In this document: positions 47,809 to 57,152 of the stretch, piece by piece | Position numbering within the stretch: the stretch's first letter is position 1 | Layout: each line of letters starts with the position of its first letter | Assembly: GCF_900115585.1 (NCBI RefSeq) | Contig: NZ_FOWZ01000001.1 | Coordinates: 186,001 to 250,000, forward strand | Direction: 5' to 3' | Length of the DNA: 64,000 nt | Origin: Qipengyuania nanhaisediminis | Lineage (GTDB): Bacteria; Pseudomonadota; Alphaproteobacteria; Sphingomonadales; Sphingomonadaceae | Notes under the pieces: generated by a model | Database searches by the model: none | Seen by the model: only the letters and a program-made list of their open reading frames with translations | What the model was told of the DNA's origin: nothing | Made by a program: the position numbers and the translations under genes

Positions 47809-48180
47809 TCAGTCCGCGAGACCGAGCCATTCTTCGGCCACGTCCTGCTGGTCGAGACCGAAGCTCTTGATCTTGATGCCCGGGAACAGCGCGCCTTCGA
47901 TTTCGGCCGCTTTCCTGAGCCAGTCGGAATCGCTCAGCACTGCGCATTTGTCGATCGCGCCAAGCAAGCCGAAAAGTTTCGGCAGGCGGGTGAATTCGAC
48001 CGCAATCGCGCTGAGCGTCGGCAGTTCGAAATTGGTGATGCGGTACAGCATCTTGCCGCCCTTCACCCCGTCCGATTTCGCAATCAGATCGTCGAGCGCG
48101 GTGCGCATGATGTCGGCATCGATCTTGCCGTCGAGCGTGATATCCACCCGATCGGCCGAGGGCTTGGTGATGGTGAGCAT
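47809..48180 (-). CDS. STAS/SpoIIAA-like domain protein
   Basis: A 123-aa protein that is a single SpoIIAA-like (STAS/SEC14-type) domain: RVDITLDGKIDADIMRTALD, MLYRITNFELPTLSAIAVEF, CAVLSDSDWLRKAAEIEG. This soluble family is widespread and of unknown function; lipid or nucleotide binding has been suggested for the fold. Convergent with fghA, and 75 nt downstream of phaZ on the same strand. Confidence 0.85.
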   Translation of the reverse strand: MLTITKPSADRVDITLDGKIDADIMRTALDDLIAKSDGVKGGKMLYRITNFELPTLSAIAVEFTRLPKLFGLLGAIDKCAVLSDSDWLRKAAEIEGALFPGIKIKSFGLDQQDVAEEWLGLAD

Positions 48181-48255
48181 GTGCTACCTCCTCGTGCTGG
48201 CGCGGCATGAAGCTGCCGCAGAGGCACTATAGCACACCCGCGTCCGGCCCGGACC

Positions 48256-49488
48256 TCACCCGTGCGCGGCGATGAATTCCTCGACCACCGGGGCAATCTT
48301 TCCGCGCCATTTGCTGCCGTTGAAGATGCCGTAGTGCCCGGCCCCTTCGGCCATGTAGTAGCGCTTCTTCGAGGCATCCAGATTGGGCGTAAGCTCCAGC
48401 GCGGCGCGGGTCTGGCCGAGGCCCGAAATATCGTCGCGCTCGCCCTCGATGGCGAGGAGAGCGGTTCCGGTGATATCGCCGAGGTCGATACGCTTGCCGC
48501 GGTGCATGAAGGTGCCATTCGGAATTGCGTGCGTCTGGAATACCTCTTCCACCGTCTGCAGGTAGAATTCGGCGGTCATGTCGCACACGCTGCGGTATTC
48601 GTCGTAGAAATCCTTGGTCGCCTGCGCGCTCGCCTCGTCGCCCACGGTGAGGTGTTTGAACATCTCGTAGTGGCTCATCATGTGATTGCCGAGGTTCATG
48701 CTCATGAAGCCGGCAAGCTGCATGAAGCCGGGATAGACGCGGCGGCCGCCGCCGCGATACTGCATCGGCACGGTGGCGATGACATTGTGCTGGAACCACT
48801 CGATCGGGCGTTCCATCGCGAGGTCGTTGACGCTGGTCGGCGAACAGCGCGTGTCGATTGGGCCGCCCATCATGGTGAGCGTCTTGGGCGCACAGTCATG
48901 GCCGTCGCGGTTCATGATCGCGGTTGCGGCGAAGACCGGGACCGAAGGCTGGCACACGGCCATCGCGTGGGAACCGGGACCGATGTGCTCGAGGAATTCG
49001 ATCACGTAATCCATGTAATCGTCGAGGTCGAAATGCCCCTCGTGCAAGGGTACATTGCGCGCATCCGCCCAATCGGTGACGAACACGGTGTAATTTTCCA
49101 GCATGCGCTCCACTGTGCCGCGCAGGAGCGTTGCATAGTGCCCGCTCATCGGGGCGACGATCAAGAGACGCGGCGCATCTTCGGCAAGTCCTTCGCGGCG
49201 GAAGCGCTTGAGATCGCCGAACGGCCGGTTGACCACGGTCGCTTCTACGACGGGCCAGTGCCTGCCTTCCGCCTCGACGCTTTCGATACCCCAGGCGGGC
49301 TTGCCATAAGTGGCGGTGGCATGGGCGAAGACCTCCAGCGCGCTGGCAGCGATCGGGCCCAGCCCCAGATATCCGCCCATGTAATTCTGCGGCAGGGCCG
49401 GGTTGGACAGCATTTCCGCCCCGATAGACGCCCAGGCGCTCGCGCTCGATAGCCAGCTGCGCTGGAGTTCATAGGCTTGATAAAGCAT
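48256..49488 (-). CDS. phaZ: Intracellular polyhydroxyalkanoate depolymerase
   Basis: A 410-aa enzyme that mobilises stored PHA. The PhaZ-type nucleophile is a Cys in HAMAVCQPSVPVFAA (a lipase-box-like site with Cys in place of Ser), as in Ralstonia PhaZ1. Other family stretches are LIVAPMSGHYATLLRGTV, VFVTDWADARNVPLHEGHFD and the C-terminal GAGHYGIFNGSKWR with the catalytic His. The ATG at 49488 starts MLYQAYELQRSW, the family N-terminus. No phasin or PHA synthase gene is in the window. Confidence 0.94.
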   Translation of the reverse strand: MLYQAYELQRSWLSSASAWASIGAEMLSNPALPQNYMGGYLGLGPIAASALEVFAHATATYGKPAWGIESVEAEGRHWPVVEATVVNRPFGDLKRFRREGLAEDAPRLLIVAPMSGHYATLLRGTVERMLENYTVFVTDWADARNVPLHEGHFDLDDYMDYVIEFLEHIGPGSHAMAVCQPSVPVFAATAIMNRDGHDCAPKTLTMMGGPIDTRCSPTSVNDLAMERPIEWFQHNVIATVPMQYRGGGRRVYPGFMQLAGFMSMNLGNHMMSHYEMFKHLTVGDEASAQATKDFYDEYRSVCDMTAEFYLQTVEEVFQTHAIPNGTFMHRGKRIDLGDITGTALLAIEGERDDISGLGQTRAALELTPNLDASKKRYYMAEGAGHYGIFNGSKWRGKIAPVVEEFIAAHG

Positions 49489-49569
49489 TCGCGTCCCCTG
49501 CTGCCCGCGCTGTTATGGTCTTGCTGCGGGCCCTTGATCCAAACCGGCAGTCTGACGAGTGAATTGTCG

Positions 49570-49584
49570 TTGTGCAATGCACAA
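49570..49584. promoter_or_regulatory. Palindrome with TGC-N3-GCA core between phaZ and the ABC exporter
   Basis: TTGTGC-AAT-GCACAA is a perfect 6-bp inverted repeat, 82-96 nt before the phaZ ATG and 70 nt before the ABC start. Its core matches the TGC-N3-GCA part of CTGC-N3/4-GCAG sites reported for PhaR, the PHA-responsive repressor, in other alphaproteobacteria. Confidence 0.45.
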
Positions 49585-49653
49585 ATGGTGTAAAAGTGCC
49601 CGAAACGTGCCTCCCCTGTGGATTTTGCGGCCCGCGCTGCCTAGGTGGAGCCA

Positions 49654-51486
49654 ATGGACGAGACGGGCGACATTGCAGAAGCCGAAGCCATGCCGAAACG
49701 CGGCATGTTCCGCCGCCGGCGCAAGGACGGGGAAAGCCGGTCGCTGGGCGCGCTGGCCATGGTCTGGCAGTCCGCCAAGGCCTATCCGCTCCAGCTGACG
49801 CTGGCCTCGGTCGCGCTGCTCGCAACGGCCCTCATCACCTCGCTTGCCCTGCCGAGCGCGCTCAAGCTGATCATCGATCGCGGCTTCGGCAGCGACGGCA
49901 CGGGCGATATCGGCCGCTGGTTCCGTTACCTGCTCGCCCTCGTCGCGACGCTGGGCATATTCACCGCACTGCGCTTCTATTTCGTCAGCTGGCTGGGCGA
50001 ACGCGTGGTCGCCGACATCCGGCGCAAGGTGCACGAGAACCTGCTGCGCCTGTCCCCCTCCTTCTTCGAGGAGAACAGCCCCAAGGAAATCTCCAGCCGG
50101 ATGACCTCCGACACCGCGATCATCGAACAGGTGGTTGGCACGACCATTTCCATGGCACTACGAAATGCCATCATGGCGGTGGCAGCGGCAGGCTATTTGT
50201 TCTGGCTGGCGCCGCAGCTGGCGGTTTACATCTTCATCGGGATACCGGTGGTCATCCTGCCGATCGCGATTTTCGGCGCGCGCCTGCGCAATATCAGCCG
50301 ATCGAGCCAGGACCGCATTGCCGATGTCGGCGCCATGGTCACCGAGGTGCTCTCCGCGATGAAGGTCGTGCAGGCGTTCGGCCAACAGGATCGCGAAGGC
50401 GGCCGTTTCGCCGACGCGGTCGAGCGCACTTTCGAGACGGCCCGCAAGCGCGTGCTCCTGCGCGCCCTGATGACCGCCACCGCCATCACGCTGATCTTCG
50501 GCTCCATCGTATTGCTGCTCTGGCGCGGGGCAGTGCTGGTCGAGGCGGGGGAGCTGACCGGCGGAACGATCATGGCCTTCGTCTTTGCAGGCATGATTGT
50601 CGGCGGAAGCGTCGGCGCGCTGGCCGAAGTGGTCGGGGACCTGCTGCGCGCAGCCGGTGCCGCCCAGCGCCTCAGCGAACTGCTGGCCGAAAAGCCGGGC
50701 ATCGCAGCACCCGCGCGCCCGGAAGCCCTCCCCGAGCCTGCCCGCGGCAGCCTGTCCTTCCGCAACGTCACCTTCCGCTATCCGACACGGCTCGAAGCGC
50801 CTGCCATCACCGACTTCAGCCTCGAGGTCGAGCCGGGCGAGACGGTCGCCATCGTCGGACCTTCCGGCGCCGGGAAATCGACGATCTTCCAGCTGGCCGA
50901 GCGTTTCTACGACCCACAGGCGGGCACGGTCAGGCTCGACGGCATTCCCCTGACCAGCGCCGATCCCGCCGCAATTCGTTGCCGGATCGCTTTCGTCCCG
51001 CAGGAAGGTGTCCTCTTCTCCGCCAGTGCCCGCGACAATTTGCGCTATGGCAATTGGGAGGCGAGTGAAGAAGAAATCTGGGCCGCTGCGCGCGCAGCGA
51101 ATGCAACAGAATTCCTCGAGAAACTGCCCGAAGGTCTCGACACCTATCTGGGTGAGAACGGGACGCAGCTTTCAGGCGGCCAGCGTCAGCGTATCGCGAT
51201 CGCCCGCGCCCTGCTGCGCGATGCGCCGATCCTGCTGCTGGACGAAGCCACCAGCGCACTCGATGCCGAAAGCGAGCGCCTGGTGCAGGATGCCCTCGAA
51301 CGCCTGATGGAAAACCGCACGACGCTGGTAATTGCGCACCGTCTCGCCACTGTGCGCGCGGCCGACCGGATCGTCGTGATGGACGAAGGGCGCATTGCCG
51401 AACAGGGCACCCATGCGCAGCTATCCGAAAGCGGCGGGCTCTATGCGCGGCTCGCCTCGCTCCAGTTCGGCCTCGAAAGCGCCTGA
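49654..51486 (+). CDS. ABC exporter, half-transporter (MsbA/ABCB type)
   Basis: A 610-aa protein with a six-helix ABC_membrane domain (about residues 45-330) followed by an ATP-binding domain. Walker A GPSGAGKST, Q-loop FVPQEGVLFSAS, signature LSGGQRQRIAIARALL, Walker B ILLLDEATSALD and H-loop VIAHRLATV are intact. It would work as a homodimer; substrate (lipid, drug or peptide) unknown. The ATG at 49654 has AGGTGGAG close upstream; a GTG three codons earlier is an alternative. The first 30 residues are acidic then strongly basic (FRRRRKDG). Confidence 0.92.
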   Translation: MDETGDIAEAEAMPKRGMFRRRRKDGESRSLGALAMVWQSAKAYPLQLTLASVALLATALITSLALPSALKLIIDRGFGSDGTGDIGRWFRYLLALVATLGIFTALRFYFVSWLGERVVADIRRKVHENLLRLSPSFFEENSPKEISSRMTSDTAIIEQVVGTTISMALRNAIMAVAAAGYLFWLAPQLAVYIFIGIPVVILPIAIFGARLRNISRSSQDRIADVGAMVTEVLSAMKVVQAFGQQDREGGRFADAVERTFETARKRVLLRALMTATAITLIFGSIVLLLWRGAVLVEAGELTGGTIMAFVFAGMIVGGSVGALAEVVGDLLRAAGAAQRLSELLAEKPGIAAPARPEALPEPARGSLSFRNVTFRYPTRLEAPAITDFSLEVEPGETVAIVGPSGAGKSTIFQLAERFYDPQAGTVRLDGIPLTSADPAAIRCRIAFVPQEGVLFSASARDNLRYGNWEASEEEIWAAARAANATEFLEKLPEGLDTYLGENGTQLSGGQRQRIAIARALLRDAPILLLDEATSALDAESERLVQDALERLMENRTTLVIAHRLATVRAADRIVVMDEGRIAEQGTHAQLSESGGLYARLASLQFGLESA

Positions 51487-51623
51487 TTCCCTCAATTCTT
51501 CGACCAAAGCGATGACTGGACCGACGAGCGGCGACCGATCCTCGCCCGCTTTCGCTAGCTAGCATGCACTCGAATCCGCGCGCGGGGGGCGCGCATACAA
51601 GATTTCCTTCGGAGACTTCGCAC

Positions 51624-53738
51624 ATGACCAAGAATTTCCTTGCCGCAGGGGCGTCTGCCATCGCCCTAATCCTCGGCGCGCCTGCAGCGGCCGAAGAAGC
51701 GGCCAGCCCGACGATGGACTTCGGCACCTGGGGTGTCGGCACCGACCTGATCGACGACAGCGTCGATCCGGGCGACGATTTCAACGCCTACGTCAACGGC
51801 AAGTGGATTGCCGAAAACGAAATCCCTGCCGACCGCCAGCGCTTCGGAGCGTTCGACATGCTGCGCGAAGGATCGATCCATGACGTGCAGACACTGGTGA
51901 ACGACCTCGTCGCGTCCAACCCGGAGCCTGGCACTGCGGCCCGCCGTATCGTCGATGCCTACAGCGCCTATCTCGACGTCGAGGCCATCGATGCAAGCGG
52001 ACTGGCGCCTGCGCGTCCCTATCTCGACACCATCTTCGCGGCAGAGGACCTTGCCTCGCTGGTGTCCTTGTTCGGCGATCCGCGCTATCCCGGTCTCGTC
52101 ACCGCCGGCGTCACGATCGACGCCCGCAACCCCACCGACCATGCAGTCGGCATCGGGTTCGACGGCATGGGCCTTCCCGACCGCGACTATTACCTCGTCG
52201 ATTCCGAAAGCAATCTGAAGGTTCGCGAGGCCTATATGGAATATCTTGCGACCATGCTGGGCGCGGCAGGCTATGCCGATCCCGCAGCGGCTGCGCAGGC
52301 AGTGTACGCATTCGAACACAAGGTCGCCGAGCTGGAATGGGCCCGCCAGGTCCTGCGCATGCCGAAGCTCACCTACAACGAACTGACGCCCGACGACCTG
52401 GCGGAAATGGCCGGCGATTTCCCGATCGCCGCCCTGCTCGAAGCATCGCAGCTTGGCGGACAGGAACGCTATCTCGCACGCCAGCTCCCGCCGACGGCGG
52501 AAGAAATCGAGGAGCTGGAACTGACGCAGGAACAGCTGGACATGATCGGCGGCGGCCTCCCGGCGATGATGCAGCTGCTGACCGAGACGCCGCTGGCAAC
52601 GCTCAAGGCCTACATGGCTACCCGCTTCCTCCAGAATAACGCTGCGGTCCTTTCCGCTGAGCTCGATGATGCGAATTTCGCCTTCTACGGCAAGACCATC
52701 AATGGCCAGGAAGAACAGCAGGAGCGCTGGAAGCGCGCGATCAACGCAGCCGAAGGCGCTCTGGGCGAACAGCTTGGCGCTCTTTACGTCGCCCGCTATT
52801 TCCCGCCTGAAAGCAAGGCGCGCATGGACGAGCTGGTCGCAAACCTTTCTCGCTCCATGAGCATGGCGCTCGATGCGAATGAGTGGATGACGCCGGAGAC
52901 CATCGCCGAAGCGCGTACAAAGCTCGAAGGTTTCGTCCCGATGATCGGCTATCCGGCCGAGTTCGAGACTTATGACGGCCTCGAAATCGACGCCACCGAC
53001 CCGCTCGGAAACCTGATGAATGCGCGGGTGTGGCAGGAAGAAGACGGCCGCGCGCGCCTCGGCACGAAGGTGGATCCGACCGAGTGGGGCATGTTCCCGC
53101 AGACGGTGAACGCCTATTATTCGCCGCTCACCAACCGGATCGTCTTTCCCGCAGCCATCCTGCAACCGCCCTTCTTTAATGCCGAGGCCGACGAAGCCGT
53201 GAACTATGGCGGCATCGGTGCCGTGATCGGTCACGAGATCGGCCACGGATATGACGACCAGGGCAGCCAGTTCGATGCCACCGGCACGCTGCGCAACTGG
53301 TGGCAGGATTCCGACCGCAAGGGCTTCGAGGAATACACCAAGCGCATGGCCGGCTTCATCGAGGCCTACTGCCCGGTCGATAGTCCGGAAGGCCCCGTCT
53401 GCCTGCGCGGCAACCAGTCCATGGGCGAAACGCTTGGCGATGTGGTCGGCCTGCAGATGGCCTATCGCGCCTATCGCCTCTCGCTCAATGGCGAGGAAGC
53501 GCCGGTGATCGACGGGCTGACCGGCGACCAGCGCTTCTTCCTGGGCTTTGCGCAGATCTGGCGCGGCATGGAGCGCGAGGAAAGCCTGCGCAACCGCGTG
53601 ATGACCGCCAACCACCCGCCGGGCGAATTCCGCCTCAACAATGCCGTGCGCCATCTCGATGCATGGTACGATGCGTTCGACGTGTCGCCGGAAGACGATC
53701 TCTACCTGCCGCCGGAAGAGCGCATCAAGATCTGGTAA
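51624..53738 (+). CDS. M13-family (neprilysin-like) metallopeptidase, exported
   Basis: A 704-aa zinc peptidase with a Sec signal (MTKNFLAAGASAIALILGAP, cleavage near AAA-E). The M13 start DDFNAYVNGKWI, NAYYSPLTNRIVFPAAILQP, zinc site AVIGHEIGHGYDDQGSQFD (HExxH), the third ligand in MGETLGDVVGLQMAYRAY and the C-terminal IKIW are all present. It degrades peptides in the periplasm or outside. It stands as a single gene with its own intrinsic terminator. GGAGA precedes the ATG. Confidence 0.95.
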   Translation: MTKNFLAAGASAIALILGAPAAAEEAASPTMDFGTWGVGTDLIDDSVDPGDDFNAYVNGKWIAENEIPADRQRFGAFDMLREGSIHDVQTLVNDLVASNPEPGTAARRIVDAYSAYLDVEAIDASGLAPARPYLDTIFAAEDLASLVSLFGDPRYPGLVTAGVTIDARNPTDHAVGIGFDGMGLPDRDYYLVDSESNLKVREAYMEYLATMLGAAGYADPAAAAQAVYAFEHKVAELEWARQVLRMPKLTYNELTPDDLAEMAGDFPIAALLEASQLGGQERYLARQLPPTAEEIEELELTQEQLDMIGGGLPAMMQLLTETPLATLKAYMATRFLQNNAAVLSAELDDANFAFYGKTINGQEEQQERWKRAINAAEGALGEQLGALYVARYFPPESKARMDELVANLSRSMSMALDANEWMTPETIAEARTKLEGFVPMIGYPAEFETYDGLEIDATDPLGNLMNARVWQEEDGRARLGTKVDPTEWGMFPQTVNAYYSPLTNRIVFPAAILQPPFFNAEADEAVNYGGIGAVIGHEIGHGYDDQGSQFDATGTLRNWWQDSDRKGFEEYTKRMAGFIEAYCPVDSPEGPVCLRGNQSMGETLGDVVGLQMAYRAYRLSLNGEEAPVIDGLTGDQRFFLGFAQIWRGMEREESLRNRVMTANHPPGEFRLNNAVRHLDAWYDAFDVSPEDDLYLPPEERIKIW

Positions 53739-53762
53739 GCGGATCGCTATCCCTACAATTCG

Positions 53763-53797
53763 AACCCCGTCGGCCCGGTGCCGGCGGGGTTTTTGTT
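53763..53797 (+). terminator. Intrinsic terminator of the M13 peptidase gene
   Basis: AACCCCGTCGGC and GCCGGCGGGGTT form a 12-bp stem (one G-T pair) with a 5-nt loop, followed by a T-run (TTTTTGTTT) 25 nt after the stop codon. Confidence 0.88.
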
Positions 53798-53833
53798 TGA
53801 CTTGTCCAAACCTTGTGCCAATTCCACCGCGAC

Positions 53834-54628
53834 ATGACCTTCCTCCAAGAATTGCTGATCGCACTGGTCCAGGGAATCACTGAATTCCTCCCGATTTCCT
53901 CCTCGGGCCACCTGATCCTGATCCCCAAGCTGACGGATTTTCCCGACCAGGGGCCGCTGATCGACGTCGCCGTGCACGTGGGTTCGCTGCTCGCGATCAT
54001 CCTCTACTTCCGCAAGGACGTGATGGGCCTTGCGCGGGGCGGTTTTGCCAGCGTGGGCCTGGCCAAGGACGATGCCCAGCGCCGCCTGTTCTGGTTCGTG
54101 GTGATCGGAACCATCCCTGCTGTTGCGCTCGGGCTGTTCCTCAAGCTCGGCGGGTATCTGGAAGGTTTCCGCTCGACCCAGCTGGTCGCGACGAACCTGA
54201 TCGTCTTCGGTATCTTGCTCGGCCTTGCCGACCGTTTCGGCAAGGAAACCAAGGCCTATGAGGACATGACGCTGCGCGATGCCATTCTCGTCGGTCTTGC
54301 CCAGGCGATGGCGCTGATCCCCGGCACCAGCCGTTCGGGCGCCACCATGACTGCCGCGCGGGCCCTTGGCTACCAGCGCGTGGAATCGGCCCGCTTTTCC
54401 TTCCTGCTTGCCATTCCTGCCGTTGCAGGAGCGGGCCTGCTTGCAGCCTTCGACCTGGCCGACGCAACGGCCCAGATGCAGCAGGACGCCATCGTCGCCG
54501 GCATCCTGACCTTCTTCACCGCGCTGGCAACGATGGTTTTCCTGATGAATTTCCTCAAGAAAGCGTCGATGCTGGTCTTCGTGATCTACCGGGTTGCCCT
54601 CGGCGCAGCACTGCTCGCCTTCCTCTGA
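53834..54628 (+). CDS. uppP: Undecaprenyl-diphosphatase
   Basis: A 264-aa membrane phosphatase (BacA/UppP) that recycles undecaprenyl pyrophosphate for cell-wall synthesis. The two inverted active-site motifs are clear: GITEFLPISSSGHLIL and LIPGTSRSGATMTAARAL. About eight helices. The ATG at 53834 gives MTFLQELLIALVQG, the family start; the frame above it runs into the terminator. Confidence 0.95.
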   Translation: MTFLQELLIALVQGITEFLPISSSGHLILIPKLTDFPDQGPLIDVAVHVGSLLAIILYFRKDVMGLARGGFASVGLAKDDAQRRLFWFVVIGTIPAVALGLFLKLGGYLEGFRSTQLVATNLIVFGILLGLADRFGKETKAYEDMTLRDAILVGLAQAMALIPGTSRSGATMTAARALGYQRVESARFSFLLAIPAVAGAGLLAAFDLADATAQMQQDAIVAGILTFFTALATMVFLMNFLKKASMLVFVIYRVALGAALLAFL

Positions 54629-54724
54629 GAACAGCTCCAAACCTGCCACCGTTCCGTCACATTTGTGGAACCAATCGCCGCAAGCGGCTTTTTATTGGGC
54701 ACGAGTAAACCGCAAGGACTGACT

Positions 54725-54979
54725 ATGGGTCTGATTATCCTGATCGTGACGGGCGCCCTGATGGGGTGGCTTGGATCGATCGCACTCAAGATCGAAGATG
54801 GCCGTACCATTCTTCGCAACGTGCTGGCCGGCATTGCCGGTTCGCTCGTCGTGGGGATTGCTACTTCCGGCGGCGTTTTCCTCGGAGCGATCCGGGCGGG
54901 CACGCTGCTGTGGGCCACCATCGGTGCGATTGTGATGGTCGGACTCTACAATGTCGTTCGGGAGCGGGTGCTGCGCTGA
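54725..54979 (+). CDS. GlsB/YeaQ/YmgE-family (transglycosylase-associated) membrane protein
   Basis: An 84-aa membrane protein (MGLIILIVTGALMGWLGSIA, NVLAGIAGSLVVGIATSGG, TLLWATIGAIVMVGLYNVV) with the Gly-rich three-helix pattern of the GlsB family, usually linked to general stress responses. An AAGGA site precedes the ATG. It is followed 82 nt later by a small lipoprotein gene on the same strand. Confidence 0.85.
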   Translation: MGLIILIVTGALMGWLGSIALKIEDGRTILRNVLAGIAGSLVVGIATSGGVFLGAIRAGTLLWATIGAIVMVGLYNVVRERVLR

Positions 54980-55061
54980 CCAGCGCGTATCTCAACATCG
55001 ATTGACCAATAACCGGACGGCCCAATCCTGGCGCCGCCCGAATACCAAGGGGAAGACCACA

Positions 55062-55313
55062 ATGAAATTCACCAAAGCAACTCTCGTCGCTTCTGCCGCC
55101 GCCATGAGCCTCGGCCTTGCCGCTTGCGACAGCGCCGCAGAAAACGAAGCTGAAGCCAACATCGAAGAGATGGAAGACGCTCGCGACGCACAGGTCAATG
55201 AAATGGAAGCTGCCGGTGAAATCACCGACGAGCAGGCCGATGCCATGGACGACCAGACCGACGCGATGGAAGAGTCGATGGAAGAACAGGCTGACGAAAT
55301 CGACGAGATGTAA
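55062..55313 (+). CDS. Very acidic small lipoprotein
   Basis: An 83-aa protein: lipoprotein signal (MKFTKATLVASAAAMSLGLA, lipobox LAAC) and about 62 mature residues of which more than a third are Asp or Glu and only one is basic. The mature part repeats short Met-Glu/Asp helices (NEMEAAGEITDEQADAMD, EESMEEQADEIDEM) and should form a helix or coiled coil. Function unknown. AAGGGGAAG precedes the ATG and a strong terminator follows. Confidence 0.8.
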   Translation: MKFTKATLVASAAAMSLGLAACDSAAENEAEANIEEMEDARDAQVNEMEAAGEITDEQADAMDDQTDAMEESMEEQADEIDEM

Positions 55314-55345
55314 TCTCGAAGCTTTCCAAGCTTACCAAAACGAAG

Positions 55346-55374
55346 CGGCCCCGGAGCGATCCGGGGCCGTTTTC
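55346..55374. terminator. Bidirectional terminator between the acidic lipoprotein and phhA
   Basis: CGGCCCCGGA (55346-55355) and TCCGGGGCCG (55360-55369) form a perfect 10-bp stem with a 4-nt loop. TTTTC follows on the plus strand. On the minus strand the stem is followed by CTTCGTTTTGG, so it can also serve phhA. Confidence 0.85.
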
Positions 55375-55383
55375 ATTTAGCGA

Positions 55384-56325
55384 TCAGACCGGCTTCGCGC
55401 CCGATCCGCGCCCACCGCGCAGGGTGTATTCCAGCGTGCCGCGGTTCACGACGTAATCGACATCGATCACCGCCGTATTGGCATAGGTGAAACCCGGGCC
55501 GAGGCTCTTGTAGAGCTTGTCGAAGTCCCGCTCCACCGTCTGGCGGTAAAGGTCCTCGAAGCTGGGAATGACGAAATAGGTCGGCTGCAGGTCGCTGATC
55601 ACGTAGTCGGTGCGCATGACCCGGTCGACATTGAGCATGATGCGATTGGGGCTTTCCGCCTCCACTGAATAGACGACTTCAGTCGGGCCGGACAGGATAC
55701 CCGCGCCATAAGCACGGATGTCGCCGGGCTGTTCCTCGATCAGGCCGAATTCGACCGTATACCAGTAGAGCGAACCGAGCGCCTTCAGCCGGTTGTAGCG
55801 CATCGCCTTCCAGCCCGCGCGGCCATATTCCTGCATGTAATCGGCATAGACCGGATCGGTCAGCATCGGCACATGGCCGAACACGTCGTGGAAGACGTCC
55901 GGCTCCTGAATGTAATCGAAGGTCTCGCGCGTGCGGATGAAATTGCCTGCCGGGAAGCGGCGATTGGCGAGGTGCCAGAAGAACACGTGATCGGGGATCA
56001 GCATGGGCACCGGCACCACGCTCCACCCCGTCAGCTTGCCCAGCTCTTCCGAAAGCTTGCCGAACTCGGGCACGCCGCCGCGCCCGAGGTCCAGTTTTTC
56101 GGTACCTTCCATGAAAGCCGTCGCCGCACGGCCCGGAAGCACGTCCATCTGGCGCGCGAAAAGGTCGTTCCAGATCGCGTCGTCTTCGCTGTCGTATTCG
56201 GTCTGCTTCGGTTCCAGCCAGTCGTCGCCAACATGCTCCGGCTTTTTCAGCGGGGCCGTGAAGACGTCGTCCGGCAAGTCCGGGAGACGCGAAAAATCCT
56301 GTTCGGTTTTTGCAAGTGTAGCCAT
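55384..56325 (-). CDS. phhA: Phenylalanine 4-monooxygenase
   Basis: A 313-aa pterin-dependent iron enzyme that converts phenylalanine to tyrosine. The iron-binding His pair is in PDVFHDVFGHVPML and the Glu in YTVEFGLIEE; the pterin-side VPMLIPDHVFFWHLANRRFP stretch is also present. The ATG at 56325 gives MATLAKTEQDFSRL; the frame is open to 56364 but no ribosome site is seen there. It is divergent from ppk2. phhB for pterin recycling is not in the window. Confidence 0.94.
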   Translation of the reverse strand: MATLAKTEQDFSRLPDLPDDVFTAPLKKPEHVGDDWLEPKQTEYDSEDDAIWNDLFARQMDVLPGRAATAFMEGTEKLDLGRGGVPEFGKLSEELGKLTGWSVVPVPMLIPDHVFFWHLANRRFPAGNFIRTRETFDYIQEPDVFHDVFGHVPMLTDPVYADYMQEYGRAGWKAMRYNRLKALGSLYWYTVEFGLIEEQPGDIRAYGAGILSGPTEVVYSVEAESPNRIMLNVDRVMRTDYVISDLQPTYFVIPSFEDLYRQTVERDFDKLYKSLGPGFTYANTAVIDVDYVVNRGTLEYTLRGGRGSGAKPV

Positions 56326-56381
56326 ATCGTTGCCGTTGATACTAGCATACGCAGCCGGACACAAACCGATCGGAGCAGAGC

Positions 56382-57152
56382 GTGAAGAAGAGCGATTACG
56401 AAGACGCGATCGAACCCATGCAGGAAGAGCTTGTCGGCATGGCGCGCTGGGCGATGGCGACCGGTCAGCGGATCGTTGTGTTGTTCGAAGGACGCGATAC
56501 CGCCGGCAAGGGCGGTGCGATCAAGGCCGTGCGCGAACGCCTCAATCCGCGCCAGTGCCGCATTGTCGCCCTGTCGAAGCCCAGCGAGGAAGAGCGCAGC
56601 CAGTGGTATTTCCAGCGCTATGCCAAGCATCTCCCTTCCGCAGGCGAAATCGTGCTGTTCGATCGCAGCTGGTACAATCGCGCCGGGGTCGAGCGGGTTA
56701 TGGGCTTTGCCGATGATGGCCAGGTCGATGATTTCCTGCGCCAGGTCCCTGCTTTCGAAAAGCTGCTGGTCGACGATGGCATAATGCTCTTCAAATACTG
56801 GCTCGGTACCGATCAGGAACAGCAGGAAGAGCGCCTGCGCGAACGGCTGGAAGACCCGCTCAAGCGCTGGAAGCTCTCTCCGATCGATCTCGCCGCGCGC
56901 AGCAAGTACGATGAGTATACCCGCGCCCGCGAAGCCATGCTGGCAGCGACCCACACCGAATGGGCACCGTGGACGCTGGTCGATTTCAACGACCAGAAGC
57001 GCGGCCGATTGACCCTGGTACGCAATCTATTGGATCGCCTGCCCGACACGCGGGTGGAGCCGCCCTCTATCGACTTTCCCGATCTTGGGCACGATCCGGT
57101 GGAAGAGACCTATGGATCGCTCAAACCTATTGCGGATTATCCGGTCGACTAG
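56382..57152 (+). CDS. ppk2: Polyphosphate kinase 2 family protein
   Basis: A 256-aa P-loop kinase that transfers phosphate between polyphosphate and nucleoside diphosphates. Walker A FEGRDTAGKGGAIKAV, FQRYAKHLPSAGEIVLFDRS (Walker B), WYNRAGVERVMGF and KYWLGTDQEQQEERL are the PPK2 class I pattern. The start is GTG at 56382 with CGGAGCAGAG upstream. Its TAG shares the palindrome CTAG with the stop of the convergent dehydratase gene. Confidence 0.93.
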   Translation: MKKSDYEDAIEPMQEELVGMARWAMATGQRIVVLFEGRDTAGKGGAIKAVRERLNPRQCRIVALSKPSEEERSQWYFQRYAKHLPSAGEIVLFDRSWYNRAGVERVMGFADDGQVDDFLRQVPAFEKLLVDDGIMLFKYWLGTDQEQQEERLRERLEDPLKRWKLSPIDLAARSKYDEYTRAREAMLAATHTEWAPWTLVDFNDQKRGRLTLVRNLLDRLPDTRVEPPSIDFPDLGHDPVEETYGSLKPIADYPVD

